DNA from: Actinocorallia sp. API 0066
GTDB taxonomy: Bacteria; Actinomycetota; Actinomycetes; Streptosporangiales; Streptosporangiaceae
Direction: 5' to 3'
Assembly (NCBI RefSeq): GCF_020991275.1
Contig: NZ_JAJLQY010000002.1
Location: 186,001-250,000 of the forward strand
DNA: 64,000 nt
The translations under genes and the position numbers were made by a program. Each line of letters begins with the position of its first letter. Position 1 is the first letter of the stretch. This document shows positions 10,759-19,462 of the stretch, in pieces. The notes beneath the pieces were generated by a model. It was given only the letters and a program-made list of their open reading frames with translations. It was not told the origin of the DNA and did no database searches.

Positions 10759-12285
10759 TTGAGCATCACCGCGGAATCCCTTGCCGACCTCTGGCGCGAG
10801 CTGCTGCGCGTGCCCCACGTCCGTCCCGACGCCGACTTCTTCGACCTCGGCGGCGACTCCTTCCAGGCGGTCCAGCTCGCCTCGCTCGTCAGCCGCCGCT
10901 TCGGCGTCGAGGCCGACCCGGACCTCGCGTTCGACCGGCCCGGGCTGGCCGAGCAGGCCGCCTGGATCGCCGCCCAGGCCGTCGCCGACCCGGCCCCCGC
11001 GCCGGTGCCGGGCGCCGCGCTCAGCACCCAGCAGGAGGACTTCCTGATCTGGATGGACGAGGGCGCCGTCCGCCGCGACATCGGGGCGATCACCATCGCG
11101 ACCCGCATCCGCGACGCGTTCGACACCGAGATGTTCGCGCGCGCGCTGGGCGAGGTCGTCCGGAGACACGAGGCACTGCGCACCGTGTGCCGCTCTGACG
11201 GCGACGGCCTCAGGGTCGAGACCCTGGACGAACTGCCTCCTGACGTCGCGGAGGTACGGGCACAGGGCGCGACCGAGGAGGAACGACTCGCCGACGCCCT
11301 CGCCATCGCCGAACGGGAGCGCACCCGCCTGTCCGACCTCACCCGCGACCCGATGGTCCGCGCGCTCGTCATCACGCTGGGCGACGACGACCAGGTGCTC
11401 GTCCTGTCCGTCCACCACTTCGTGACGGACGGCTGGTCGATGGGCATCGTGCTGCGTGAGACGGCCCTCGCCTACTCGGCCTTCCGGACGGGCTCGCCCT
11501 CCCCGCTGCGCCCTGTGGAACTCACCTACGGGAGCTATTGCGCGTGGACCCGGACCCGATGGGAGGTGAACCGCCCGTACTGGGACGCCGCCCTGGACGG
11601 CGTGCCCAACGCGCTCGTCCCGTTCCCCGGAAGACTCCCGACCGACAGGTACACCTGGAGGGCCCACCCCTTCACCGTCGAGGCGGAGACCGCCGGACGG
11701 CTCCGGGAGACGGCCAAGGCATACGGCGCGACACCCTTCATGGCCGTCACCGCCTGCTGGAGCGCCGTCCTCGCCGCGTGGACGGGCCTGGACGACCTCG
11801 TCGTGATGTCGCCCGCGCCGGGCCGCACCGAGCCCGCGCACAACGGCCTCGTCGGCTGCCTCGTGCAGTCGCTCGTGCTGCGGATCGACGCCTCGGACGC
11901 GCCGGGCCGCGCCGAACTCCTCGCCCGCGTCAGGCGGACGGTGCTGGGCGCGACGTCCCACCAACTGCACGCCTACCAGGACGTGAGGCCGCGCGTGCCC
12001 TACCCGTCGCGCATCCACTACGAGAGCTGGGGCCAGCCGCCGAACTTCCCCGGACTGCGCTCCGAGCCGTTCCCGCTGTCGCGCCTCCAGGAGAACCTCG
12101 TGTGGCACGCGCCGCCCGGCGAGCGGGACCTCAGCGCGCCGTGGCTGGTGGTCGAGGAGCAGCGGGACGGGTCGCTGCGCGCGTCCGTCGTCTACAACGG
12201 GTTCGGCTTCGCGCCCGAGACCGCCGCCCGCCTCGCGGAGCTGTTCACCGCCGAGACCGCCGCGTTCCTGGCCGAGCTGGCATGA
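10759..12285 (+). CDS. NRPS protein with peptidyl carrier and condensation domains (PCP-C)
   Basis: I place the start at TTG 10759, because GGAG sits six bases upstream and the carrier domain begins immediately after it; the longer frame from 10612 has no such support. Residues about 1-75 are a peptidyl carrier domain with FFDLGGDSF, Ser34 being the phosphopantetheine site. Residues about 95-508 form a condensation domain with an intact HHFVTDG (219-225). There is no adenylation domain; the neighbouring free ligase presumably loads the carrier in trans. The stop overlaps the start of that ligase gene (ATGA). This is the first gene of the operon. The C domain is extra relative to the number of carriers, as discussed in the findings. 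Confidence 0.85.
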   Translation: MSITAESLADLWRELLRVPHVRPDADFFDLGGDSFQAVQLASLVSRRFGVEADPDLAFDRPGLAEQAAWIAAQAVADPAPAPVPGAALSTQQEDFLIWMDEGAVRRDIGAITIATRIRDAFDTEMFARALGEVVRRHEALRTVCRSDGDGLRVETLDELPPDVAEVRAQGATEEERLADALAIAERERTRLSDLTRDPMVRALVITLGDDDQVLVLSVHHFVTDGWSMGIVLRETALAYSAFRTGSPSPLRPVELTYGSYCAWTRTRWEVNRPYWDAALDGVPNALVPFPGRLPTDRYTWRAHPFTVEAETAGRLRETAKAYGATPFMAVTACWSAVLAAWTGLDDLVVMSPAPGRTEPAHNGLVGCLVQSLVLRIDASDAPGRAELLARVRRTVLGATSHQLHAYQDVRPRVPYPSRIHYESWGQPPNFPGLRSEPFPLSRLQENLVWHAPPGERDLSAPWLVVEEQRDGSLRASVVYNGFGFAPETAARLAELFTAETAAFLAELA

Positions 12286-13700
12286 CCGCGACGGTCCCCG
12301 ACCTGCTGCGGGCGCGGGCCGCCGACCAGCCCGGCCGCACCGCGATCAGCACCCCCGACGGCGCCGCCCTGACGTTCGGCGCCTGGCAGGACCGCTCCGA
12401 CGCCGTCGCGCGCGGCCTGCTCGACCGCGGCCTGCGGCCCGGCGAACCGGTGGCGCTGGCGTTCGCCGGACGCGCCTGGCCGGAGTTCGCGATCGCCTGC
12501 CTCGCGGTGCAGAAGGCGGGCGGCGCGGCGCTGCCGCTGCCGTCCGGGCTTCCGGGCGCGCAGGCCGAGAAGCTGCGCGCGGCGGCTGGCGCCCGGTTGT
12601 CTCTCACCGGCCTGGACGGTCTGGAGACGCCCGGCCCGCCTCCTGACGTCACGGTGCGGCCGGACGACCTCGCCCAGATCGTCTTCACCTCCGGGACGAC
12701 GGGCGCGCCCAAGGCCGTCGCGGCGAGCCACGCCAACCTGACGTACGGGCTGCCGCTCCGCCCGCGCGTACGGCCTTACGCGCACTCCAGGCTGTTCGTC
12801 CACGCGTTCCCGATAGGGACGAACGCGGCCCAGATGATGCTCATGGACAGTCTGACGGCGCACCCGGCGGCGCTCGCCCTGCCGTTCTTCGACGCCGCCC
12901 GGTTCTGCGCGTTGGTGGCCGAACACAAGGCAGGGACCGTGTTCCTCGTCCCGCCCATGGCCGCGGAACTGCTGCGCTCGGGCGCGCACCGCCTGCACGA
13001 CCTGTCGAGCGTGCTGATGGTGAGCTCGTCAGCGGCGGCGCTGCCTCCGGCTGTCGCCTTGGCGCTGACCCGGGTCTTTCCGGCGGCGACCGTCGTGAAC
13101 TGCTACATCTCCACCGAATCCGCACCGGCGCGGACCGCGATGATCGTCGATCCGCGGCGGCCCGGCTCGCTCGGCGTGCCCGCCGACCCGCGCGACCTGC
13201 GGATCGTCGGCCCCGACGGCGCCGACACCGCGCCGGGCGAGACCGGGGAGGTCTGGCTGCGCTGCCCGGCCCCGCCGCGCTCCTACCTGGGCGAGGACCG
13301 GCCCGACGTGTTCCGCGACGGCTGGATCCGGATGGGCGACCTCGGCCGGGTCGACGCCGACGGCCACCTGCACCTGGTGGACCGCGAGTCCGACGTCATC
13401 AAGTGCGGCGGGCTCAAGGTCTCCACCGTCCAGGTCGAGGCGGCGCTGCACGAGCATCCGGCGGTCGTCGAGGCGGCCGTCGTGGGCCTGCCGCACCCGG
13501 TCATGGGCGCGGTCGTCGGCGCCGCCGTCCGGACCTCGGAGCCGGTGACGGCGGCCGAGCTCAAACGCTTCCTCGCCGACCGCCTCGCCCGGCACGAACG
13601 CCCCGCGCGGATCGCGTTCGTCGCTGACTTCGCCCGCACCACCACCGGAAAGATCCTCAAGCCGAGGGTCAGAGAACTGCTCGCAGAGGTGACCCCATGA
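12282..13700 (+). CDS. stand-alone adenylate-forming enzyme (carboxylate-activating A domain)
   Basis: This 472-residue ANL-superfamily enzyme activates a carboxylic acid as an acyl-adenylate and transfers it to a carrier thiol. It has the AMP-binding loop FTSGTTGAPKAVA (from residue 135), WIRMGDLG, and the catalytic C-terminal Lys motif TTGKILKPR. The region equivalent to the NRPS A4 motif reads VHAFPIGTNAAQ and lacks the Asp that normally anchors an amino-acid amine, so the substrate is more likely an aryl or acyl acid lacking an alpha-amino group. It overlaps both neighbours by four bases, so it is part of the coupled operon and probably loads the carrier domain of the preceding protein. 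A classical fatty acyl-CoA ligase is less likely given the context and the short length. Confidence 0.85.
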   Translation: MTATVPDLLRARAADQPGRTAISTPDGAALTFGAWQDRSDAVARGLLDRGLRPGEPVALAFAGRAWPEFAIACLAVQKAGGAALPLPSGLPGAQAEKLRAAAGARLSLTGLDGLETPGPPPDVTVRPDDLAQIVFTSGTTGAPKAVAASHANLTYGLPLRPRVRPYAHSRLFVHAFPIGTNAAQMMLMDSLTAHPAALALPFFDAARFCALVAEHKAGTVFLVPPMAAELLRSGAHRLHDLSSVLMVSSSAAALPPAVALALTRVFPAATVVNCYISTESAPARTAMIVDPRRPGSLGVPADPRDLRIVGPDGADTAPGETGEVWLRCPAPPRSYLGEDRPDVFRDGWIRMGDLGRVDADGHLHLVDRESDVIKCGGLKVSTVQVEAALHEHPAVVEAAVVGLPHPVMGAVVGAAVRTSEPVTAAELKRFLADRLARHERPARIAFVADFARTTTGKILKPRVRELLAEVTP

Positions 13701-16645
13701 AGCAACGCGCGACCCTACGCCAGCACGACGTCTGGTTCGCCGAACGGGCGGGCCGCGCCGGTTACGCGGTGCCGCTCTCCGTCTCCTTCTCCGGCGCGGT
13801 CGACGTGCCGCGCCTCCGGGCCGCCGTGGCGGAGGTGCTCGCGCGGCATCCCGTCCTGTCCTGCGCGGTGCGGGAGGAAGACGGTGTGCCTTACCTCGTC
13901 CCGGCGGATGTGTCTCCGTTCGTCGTGGAGGGGCCCGTTGACGCGGCCGCGCCCTTCGACCTGGAGAGCGGGCCGCTGCTACGGATCGGCCTGGAGCCGG
14001 GGGAGGGCGGGTGCCGCCTTACGCTCGTCGCGCATCACCTCGTCTTCGACGGTGAATCCAAGTCGCTCTTCCTGCGGGACCTCGCCGCCGCGTACGCGGG
14101 GGAGTTGCTGCCGCCGCTGCCTTACGCGGACCTGGCCGCCGAGGAGGCCGTCCGGGTGGAGGCGGCGCTCGGGACCGCCCGGGAGTTCTGGAAGGCGCGG
14201 TGGCGCGCGCCCGAGCCCGTCGCGCTGCCGTTCCTGCGCGAGGCGTTCGGGCCGTGCGCGCCCTCCGGGCCCGGCGCGCAGATCACGTTCCGGCTCGGCG
14301 GCGCCTTCGAGGCGCCCGGCGCGAGCCGCTTCGAAACGCTCCTCGCCTCGCTCCAGGCCCTGCTGTGGCGGTACGGGAACGCCGACGCGGCGATCGGCGT
14401 GGACCTGGGCACCCGCGCCGCCGCCGACCGCGACCGGATCGGCATGTTCGCCACCGAACTGCCGGTCTTCACCCGGCTCGACCCGTCCTGGACGTTCCAG
14501 CGGCTGGCCCGGAGCCTGCGGTTCGAACACGGGCTGCGCCGCGACCTGCGCGGGCTGTTCCGGGTGCGGGAGGTGCCGCTGTCGCGTGCCGTCACGGGCG
14601 TCACCCCGGAGACGGCGCTCCCGTCCGTGTCGCTCAGCTACCGGCGGCGTGACGCGGCACCGGAGTTCCCCGGCCTTACGACCGACGTGGATTGGGTCTC
14701 CTTCAACGGTGTCGGGCGCGGTGCCCTACGCGTCGTCGCGGTGGACGGGCCTGACGGCTGCGACGTGAGCCTCCAGTACCAGCCCGCCCACCTCGACGGT
14801 TCCGCCGCCGCCCGCGTCGCCACCCACTGGCGCGGCCTGTTGGACCGCGTCACCGCCGAGCCCGAGACGCCGCTGGCCGCCCTCGTGGACGGCCCCGCGC
14901 CGGTGTTCGCCACCGACGTCGCGTACCCGGAGACGACCGTCGTGGAGCTGTTCGAGCGGCAGGTCGGCCGCACGCCGGGGGCCGTCGCCGTCGTGGACGA
15001 TGACCGGACCCTCACCTACGCCGAGCTCAACGCCGCCGCCGACGTCCTCGCCGCCCGCCTCGCCGCGTCGGGAGCGGGCCGTGGCTCCCTCGTGGCGGTG
15101 GCCGCCGACCGCTCCGCCGACACCCTCACGGCCCTCCTCGGCACCCTCAAGGCGGGCGCGGCCTACCTCCCCCTCGACCCCTCCCACCCCCCGGCCCGCC
15201 TCGCCTACCAGCTCGACGACGCCGCCCCCGCCGCCCTCGTCACCCCCAAACGCCTCCTGGACGCCCTCCCCACGACCGCCACCCCACTCGTCCTCCTGGA
15301 AGACCCCGCCTACGCCGCCCCCGCTTCGCCGCAGGTGGCCGCTCTCGCGGACGCGGCGGCGATCCGGGCGGGGGACAGGGCGTATGTGCTCTACACGTCC
15401 GGGTCCACCGGGCGGCCCAAGGGCGTCGAGGTAGGGCACCGGGCTTTGGTGAACCTGCTACTGGCGGTGCGGGACCGGGTGGGGGAGCAGGACGGCGCGG
15501 CGGTGTGGCTCGGGCTGACGTCGCCGTCGTTCGACATCTCGGCCCTTGAACTGTTCCTGCCGCTCGTGACGGGCGGACGGGTCGTCATCGCGCCGGAGGC
15601 CGTCGGCGGGGACGGAACGGCGCTGTGCGGGCTCGTGGCGCGGCACGGGGTCACCCACGTGCAGGCGACGCCCTCGGGCTGGCAGGTGCTCCTGGACGGC
15701 GGGTTCGACGCGCCGTCCGTCGTCGGGCTCGTCGGCGGGGAGGCGCTGCCCCGGCCTCTCGCCGACCGGCTGCGCGCGCGCGTACGGCGCCTGCTCAACA
15801 TGTACGGGCCTACCGAGACGACGATCTGGTCCACCTGCGCGGAGGTGGACGGCGACGTCACGATAGGCACGCCGCTCGCCAACACCACGGTGCACGTCCT
15901 GGACGACGGGCTGCGGCCGCTCCCGACCGGCGTCCCCGGCGAGCTGTGCATCGGCGGCGCGGGCCTGGCCCACGGCTACCTGAACCGGCCCGAGCTGACC
16001 GCCGAGCGCTTCGTCACCGGCCCGGACGGCGCCCGGATCTACCGGACGGGCGACCTCGCCAGGTTCCGCGCGGACGGCGCGCTGGAGTTCCTCGGCCGCC
16101 GCGACGGGCAGGTCAAGCTGCGCGGCCACCGGATCGAGACGGGCGAGGTCGAGGCGCGGCTCCTGGAACATCCCGACGTGTCCCGCGCCGCGGTGACCGT
16201 CCGGGACGAGCGCCTTGTCGGCTATGTCGTGACAACGGGCGAGGTGGGGGTCGCCGAGCTGCGCGCGCACTGCGCCGCGACGCTGCCCGCGATCATGGTC
16301 CCCGCCCGGTTCGTCACGCTCGCCGCGCTGCCGCTCACCCCGAACGGGAAGCTCGACCGGGCCGCGCTGCCCGAGCCCGCCGCCCCGCCCGCCGCGCGCG
16401 CGGAGCTGATCGGCACCGCCCGCGCCGTCCAGGAGATCGTCGCCGAGGTGCTGCGGCTGCCGGGCGTCGGCCCCGACGAGGACCTCTTCGAGCTGGGCGT
16501 GCACTCCCTGCTCATCACCCAGATCGCCGTCCGGATCCGCGCCCGGATCGGGCCGGACCTGCCCCTGCACGTCTTCTACGACACACCCACGATCGCCGGT
16601 CTCGCCGCGTGCGCCGACCGGCTCCTCGCCCGGGAGGCACAGTGA
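13697..16645 (+). CDS. NRPS module C-A-PCP, adenylation domain predicted to select glycine
   Basis: This is a 982-residue single module. A condensation domain spans about residues 5-410 with HHLVFDG at 113-119. The adenylation domain (about 415-890) has YTSGSTGRPKG at 566, NMYGPTETT, YRTGDLARF and NGKLDR. The carrier domain (about 905-980) has ELGVHSL with Ser937. Reading the ten specificity positions by eye against GrsA gives D-I-L-Q-L-G-M-I-W plus the fixed Lys, one change from the well-known glycine code DILQLGLIW. Both ends overlap neighbours by four bases. The plus strand of the A1-A2 region (about 15020-15310) is very C-rich and switches abruptly to G-rich. Confidence 0.93.
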   Translation: MKQRATLRQHDVWFAERAGRAGYAVPLSVSFSGAVDVPRLRAAVAEVLARHPVLSCAVREEDGVPYLVPADVSPFVVEGPVDAAAPFDLESGPLLRIGLEPGEGGCRLTLVAHHLVFDGESKSLFLRDLAAAYAGELLPPLPYADLAAEEAVRVEAALGTAREFWKARWRAPEPVALPFLREAFGPCAPSGPGAQITFRLGGAFEAPGASRFETLLASLQALLWRYGNADAAIGVDLGTRAAADRDRIGMFATELPVFTRLDPSWTFQRLARSLRFEHGLRRDLRGLFRVREVPLSRAVTGVTPETALPSVSLSYRRRDAAPEFPGLTTDVDWVSFNGVGRGALRVVAVDGPDGCDVSLQYQPAHLDGSAAARVATHWRGLLDRVTAEPETPLAALVDGPAPVFATDVAYPETTVVELFERQVGRTPGAVAVVDDDRTLTYAELNAAADVLAARLAASGAGRGSLVAVAADRSADTLTALLGTLKAGAAYLPLDPSHPPARLAYQLDDAAPAALVTPKRLLDALPTTATPLVLLEDPAYAAPASPQVAALADAAAIRAGDRAYVLYTSGSTGRPKGVEVGHRALVNLLLAVRDRVGEQDGAAVWLGLTSPSFDISALELFLPLVTGGRVVIAPEAVGGDGTALCGLVARHGVTHVQATPSGWQVLLDGGFDAPSVVGLVGGEALPRPLADRLRARVRRLLNMYGPTETTIWSTCAEVDGDVTIGTPLANTTVHVLDDGLRPLPTGVPGELCIGGAGLAHGYLNRPELTAERFVTGPDGARIYRTGDLARFRADGALEFLGRRDGQVKLRGHRIETGEVEARLLEHPDVSRAAVTVRDERLVGYVVTTGEVGVAELRAHCAATLPAIMVPARFVTLAALPLTPNGKLDRAALPEPAAPPAARAELIGTARAVQEIVAEVLRLPGVGPDEDLFELGVHSLLITQIAVRIRARIGPDLPLHVFYDTPTIAGLAACADRLLAREAQ

Positions 16646-17607
16646 CCATCCCCGCGCTGCACGTCAACTGGACGAGCCCGTACCGGCACGGGCTCGCCCG
16701 CGCCGGCGACCGCGCCGCCGGAAGCTACCGGCTGCCCGCCGAGGAGCTGCTGACGACCGTGCATGGCGCGCTCTCGTGGCGGCGCCACCACGGCCCGGTC
16801 AGCCTTGTCACGGACTCGCTGGGCGCCGCCTACGCGAAGGAACAGGGACTCGCCTCTCTTTACGACGAGGTGGACACCTTCCTCGACGACCTGGACGGGG
16901 TCGACCTCGATCCGCTCGTCTACTCCACGGGCGCGAAGATCTACGCGGCGTCCCGGCTGCGTGCCCCCTTCGCCATCTTCGACACCGACCTCTACCTACG
17001 CAGGCCGCTGGAGATCCCCGAAGGCACCGGCTTCGTCTTCGCCCACTGGGAGCGCCTCAACCCCGTCATCTACCCCGACGTCGCCGAGGTGCCGAACCAC
17101 GCGGGCGCCGACCTGTCCCGCTGGACGTTCGACACACCCGCCGCGAACATGGCGATCTCGGTCTTCCTGGACGAGGAGCACCGCGCCGCCTACGCCGCCG
17201 CCGGGATGGAGTACGCCGTAGGCAACGCGGGGCCCTACGAGGGCAGCGCGCACGTGCGCGCGGTGTTCGCCGAGCAGCGGCTGGCCCCGGCCGTCGCGCG
17301 GACGCTCGGCACCGACCTGCGGCCCGCCACCGAGCGGTTCTGGGTCGGCGGCACCGACCCGTGGGACGGCCCCGACCACGCCGGCCTGTTCCACCACACC
17401 TGGATGCTGAAATCCGAGCTGCGCACCTACTCCGACCTGCGCCCCGCCTACCAGCGGCTGCTCATCGAGGAGCTGCTGTGGCGCTTCCCCGAGGCCGAAC
17501 CGCTGCTGCTGGGCATGCCGGACCTGGCCGCGCTGGCCGAGCTCGTCCGGCTGACCGCCGCCGACCTGCGCGCGCACGGCCCGACGACGCTGGGCGCCCT
17601 CAGGTGA
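16642..17607 (+). CDS. uncharacterised protein with glycosyltransferase-like DxD motif
   Basis: This 321-residue cytosolic protein has a GTG start overlapping the previous stop (GTGA). The N-terminus (ALHVNWTSPYRHG, LSWRRHHGPVSLVTDSLGA) and FAIFDTDLYLRRPLE resemble GT-A fold enzymes, where a DxD motif holds a nucleotide-sugar metal ion. Further short motifs are NMAISVF and GLFHHTWMLKSELR. I do not recognise a characterised relative. Its position inside the NRPS operon suggests it modifies or assembles the product, perhaps by adding a sugar. The window has no dTDP-sugar genes, so a common UDP- or GDP-sugar would be needed. It could also be a non-catalytic member of the fold. Confidence 0.7.
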   Translation: MTIPALHVNWTSPYRHGLARAGDRAAGSYRLPAEELLTTVHGALSWRRHHGPVSLVTDSLGAAYAKEQGLASLYDEVDTFLDDLDGVDLDPLVYSTGAKIYAASRLRAPFAIFDTDLYLRRPLEIPEGTGFVFAHWERLNPVIYPDVAEVPNHAGADLSRWTFDTPAANMAISVFLDEEHRAAYAAAGMEYAVGNAGPYEGSAHVRAVFAEQRLAPAVARTLGTDLRPATERFWVGGTDPWDGPDHAGLFHHTWMLKSELRTYSDLRPAYQRLLIEELLWRFPEAEPLLLGMPDLAALAELVRLTAADLRAHGPTTLGALR

Positions 17608-18884
17608 GGGTGGCGATCGTAGGCGCGGGCCTCGCTGGGCCGCTCCTGGCAGCGCTCCTGGCCGGACGTGGCGACACCGTCACGGTTCACGACAGGCGGC
17701 CCGACCCGCGCGTCACCGGAGGCGGTGAAGGCAGGTCGGTCAACCTGGGGATCTCCGCGCGCGGCATCAGGGCGCTGCGCCGGATCGGCCTGTGGGACGA
17801 CCTCGCGCCTCACCTCGTGCCCATGCGCGGCCGTGCGGTGCACCGCCCTGGCGCCCGCCCGGTGTTCTCCCCCTACGGCGCCGACGCGTCGCAGGTCCTG
17901 CACTCGATCCGGCGCGACGTCCTCAACGGGATGCTCATCAGCCGCGCGGAGAAGGACGCGGAGTTCCGCTTCGGGAACGCCTGTGTGGGGCTGGACGCTG
18001 ACGAGGGCCTGCTGACGTTCGCCGACGGGACGTCCGAGCGGTATGACCTCGTCGTCGGCGCGGACGGCGCGTTCTCGACGGTCCGCGGGCTGTTCCAGCG
18101 CGGCAGGCCCGCCGACTACAGGCAGGACTTCCTGCCCTGGGGCTACAAGGAGGTGGCCATCCCTGCGGGCGCGCCGATCCCGCACGAGGCGCTGAACCTG
18201 TGGCCCGGCGAGCACGGCCTCGTCCTCAGCCACCCGAACGTCGACGGCTCCCACACCGGCACCGTGTTCCTGCCCCTGAGCCGCCTCGCCGAGCTGACCA
18301 CACCGGCCGCCGTGGCGGACTTCTTCGCGGCCCGCTTCCCGGCCGTGCCCGACCTGGTGCCGGACCTGGCGGAAGCGTTCCCCGCGCGCCCCGTGGGCCA
18401 CCTGGTGACCGTCCGCACGTCGCCTTGGCACCACGGCAGGGCGGTGCTGGTCGGGGACGCCGCGCACGCCGTCACGCCGTTCTACGGGCAGGGCATGAAC
18501 GCCGCGCTGGAGGACTGCCTCGTCCTGGCCGCCTGCCTGGCCCGGCGCGCCGACCTGCCCGCCGCGCTCGCCGCCTACCAGGCGGCCCGCAAGCCGCACA
18601 CCGACGTGCTCGCCGACCTCTCCGCGCGGAACTTCGCCGAACTGCGCGACGGCACCCGCTCCCCGCTGCGGCTGGCCCGCGCCCGCGCCGACCGGGCTTT
18701 GGCCCGGCTGCTCCCGGGCCGCTGGCTGCCGCTCTACACGATGATCTCCCACACCGCCGTGCCCTACGCCGACGCGCTCGCCCGCGCCCGCCGCCAGGAC
18801 CTGGCGCTGGCCGCGGCCGGCCTGACGGCGGGCGCCGCGACGGCCGCCCTCGCGGCCCGCATCCTCCGAACGGACCAGCGATGA
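17604..18884 (+). CDS. kmo: kynurenine 3-monooxygenase
   Basis: This 426-residue flavoprotein hydroxylates L-kynurenine to 3-hydroxykynurenine using NADPH and O2. FAD signatures are VAIVGAGLAGP at the N-terminus and LVGDAAHAVTPFYGQGMNA. It aligns along its whole length with yeast, human and Pseudomonas KMO as I remember them: SVNLGISARGIRAL, PMRGRAVH, PYG, NFAELRD, PLYTMISH. The substrate-binding residues of that family are all kept: Arg77, Tyr91, Asn343, Glu346 and Tyr378. The C-terminal helix region resembles the membrane-associated tail of eukaryotic KMO. It overlaps both neighbours by four bases. In an NRPS operon it should supply a 3-hydroxykynurenine-derived building block, or hydroxylate a bound kynurenine. 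Confidence 0.92.
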   Translation: MRVAIVGAGLAGPLLAALLAGRGDTVTVHDRRPDPRVTGGGEGRSVNLGISARGIRALRRIGLWDDLAPHLVPMRGRAVHRPGARPVFSPYGADASQVLHSIRRDVLNGMLISRAEKDAEFRFGNACVGLDADEGLLTFADGTSERYDLVVGADGAFSTVRGLFQRGRPADYRQDFLPWGYKEVAIPAGAPIPHEALNLWPGEHGLVLSHPNVDGSHTGTVFLPLSRLAELTTPAAVADFFAARFPAVPDLVPDLAEAFPARPVGHLVTVRTSPWHHGRAVLVGDAAHAVTPFYGQGMNAALEDCLVLAACLARRADLPAALAAYQAARKPHTDVLADLSARNFAELRDGTRSPLRLARARADRALARLLPGRWLPLYTMISHTAVPYADALARARRQDLALAAAGLTAGAATAALAARILRTDQR

Positions 18885-19462
18885 TCACCCACCCCCGTGA
18901 CCCCGCCCTGACCCTGCTGGAGACGACCGACACGCACGTCCCCGAAGCCGCCGAGATCCTCGCGTGGGCACGGGACTACCTGGTGAGCCCACACCCTGAA
19001 CTGGGCCGCAAGGGACCCGTCTGCCCGTACGCGCAGGGCTCACTCAGCCGCAGGACGTTCTATCTGCACGTCGTGGACGGGCCTGTCGAGACGCTCGAAG
19101 AGATCACCCCCGTGGCGGAGCGCTACCGGGACTGGTTCCTCGAACTGGCCCCGCGCGCGACCCCCGACGCGATCTTCACGACGATCCTGCTGCTGTTCCC
19201 CCAGGTCGCGCACCTGAAGCTGATCGACGAGGCTCAGGCCGCGCTGCGCGCCTCGTTCGTGCACCGCGGCCTCATGATCGGTGAGTTCCACGACGGGCCG
19301 CCGCCCAAGGGCGGGCTGTGGAACCCGGTGTGGCGTCCGCTGCGCAGCCCGATCCCGCTGCTGGGGCTGCGGCACATGGTCGCGTCCGACCGGCCCTTCC
19401 TTGAACACGACCCGGAGCTGCTCGCCCTGCACACCGAACTCTTCGGGGGCGCCCGATGCTGA
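18881..19462 (+). CDS. uncharacterised NRPS-associated protein (DUF6875-like)
   Basis: This 193-residue soluble protein starts at ATG 18881, overlapping the KMO stop, and its end overlaps the next NRPS gene by seven bases. Conserved-looking stretches are WARDYLVSPHPELGRKGPVCPYAQGS, with a single Cys in a VCPY motif, and LRSPIPLLGLRHMVASDRPFLE. I believe this family is catalogued as DUF6875 and recurs next to NRPS genes, but I cannot confirm it here. Its strict coupling between the monooxygenase and the reductase module suggests that it acts on, or helps load, an intermediate of the pathway. No catalytic fold is evident. Confidence 0.75.
   Translation: MITHPRDPALTLLETTDTHVPEAAEILAWARDYLVSPHPELGRKGPVCPYAQGSLSRRTFYLHVVDGPVETLEEITPVAERYRDWFLELAPRATPDAIFTTILLLFPQVAHLKLIDEAQAALRASFVHRGLMIGEFHDGPPPKGGLWNPVWRPLRSPIPLLGLRHMVASDRPFLEHDPELLALHTELFGGARC

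Noticed and set aside
12282-13700. Ordinary fatty acyl-CoA ligase
   Set aside because: It overlaps NRPS genes on both sides, is only 472 residues long and is preceded by a carrier protein that lacks its own adenylation domain.
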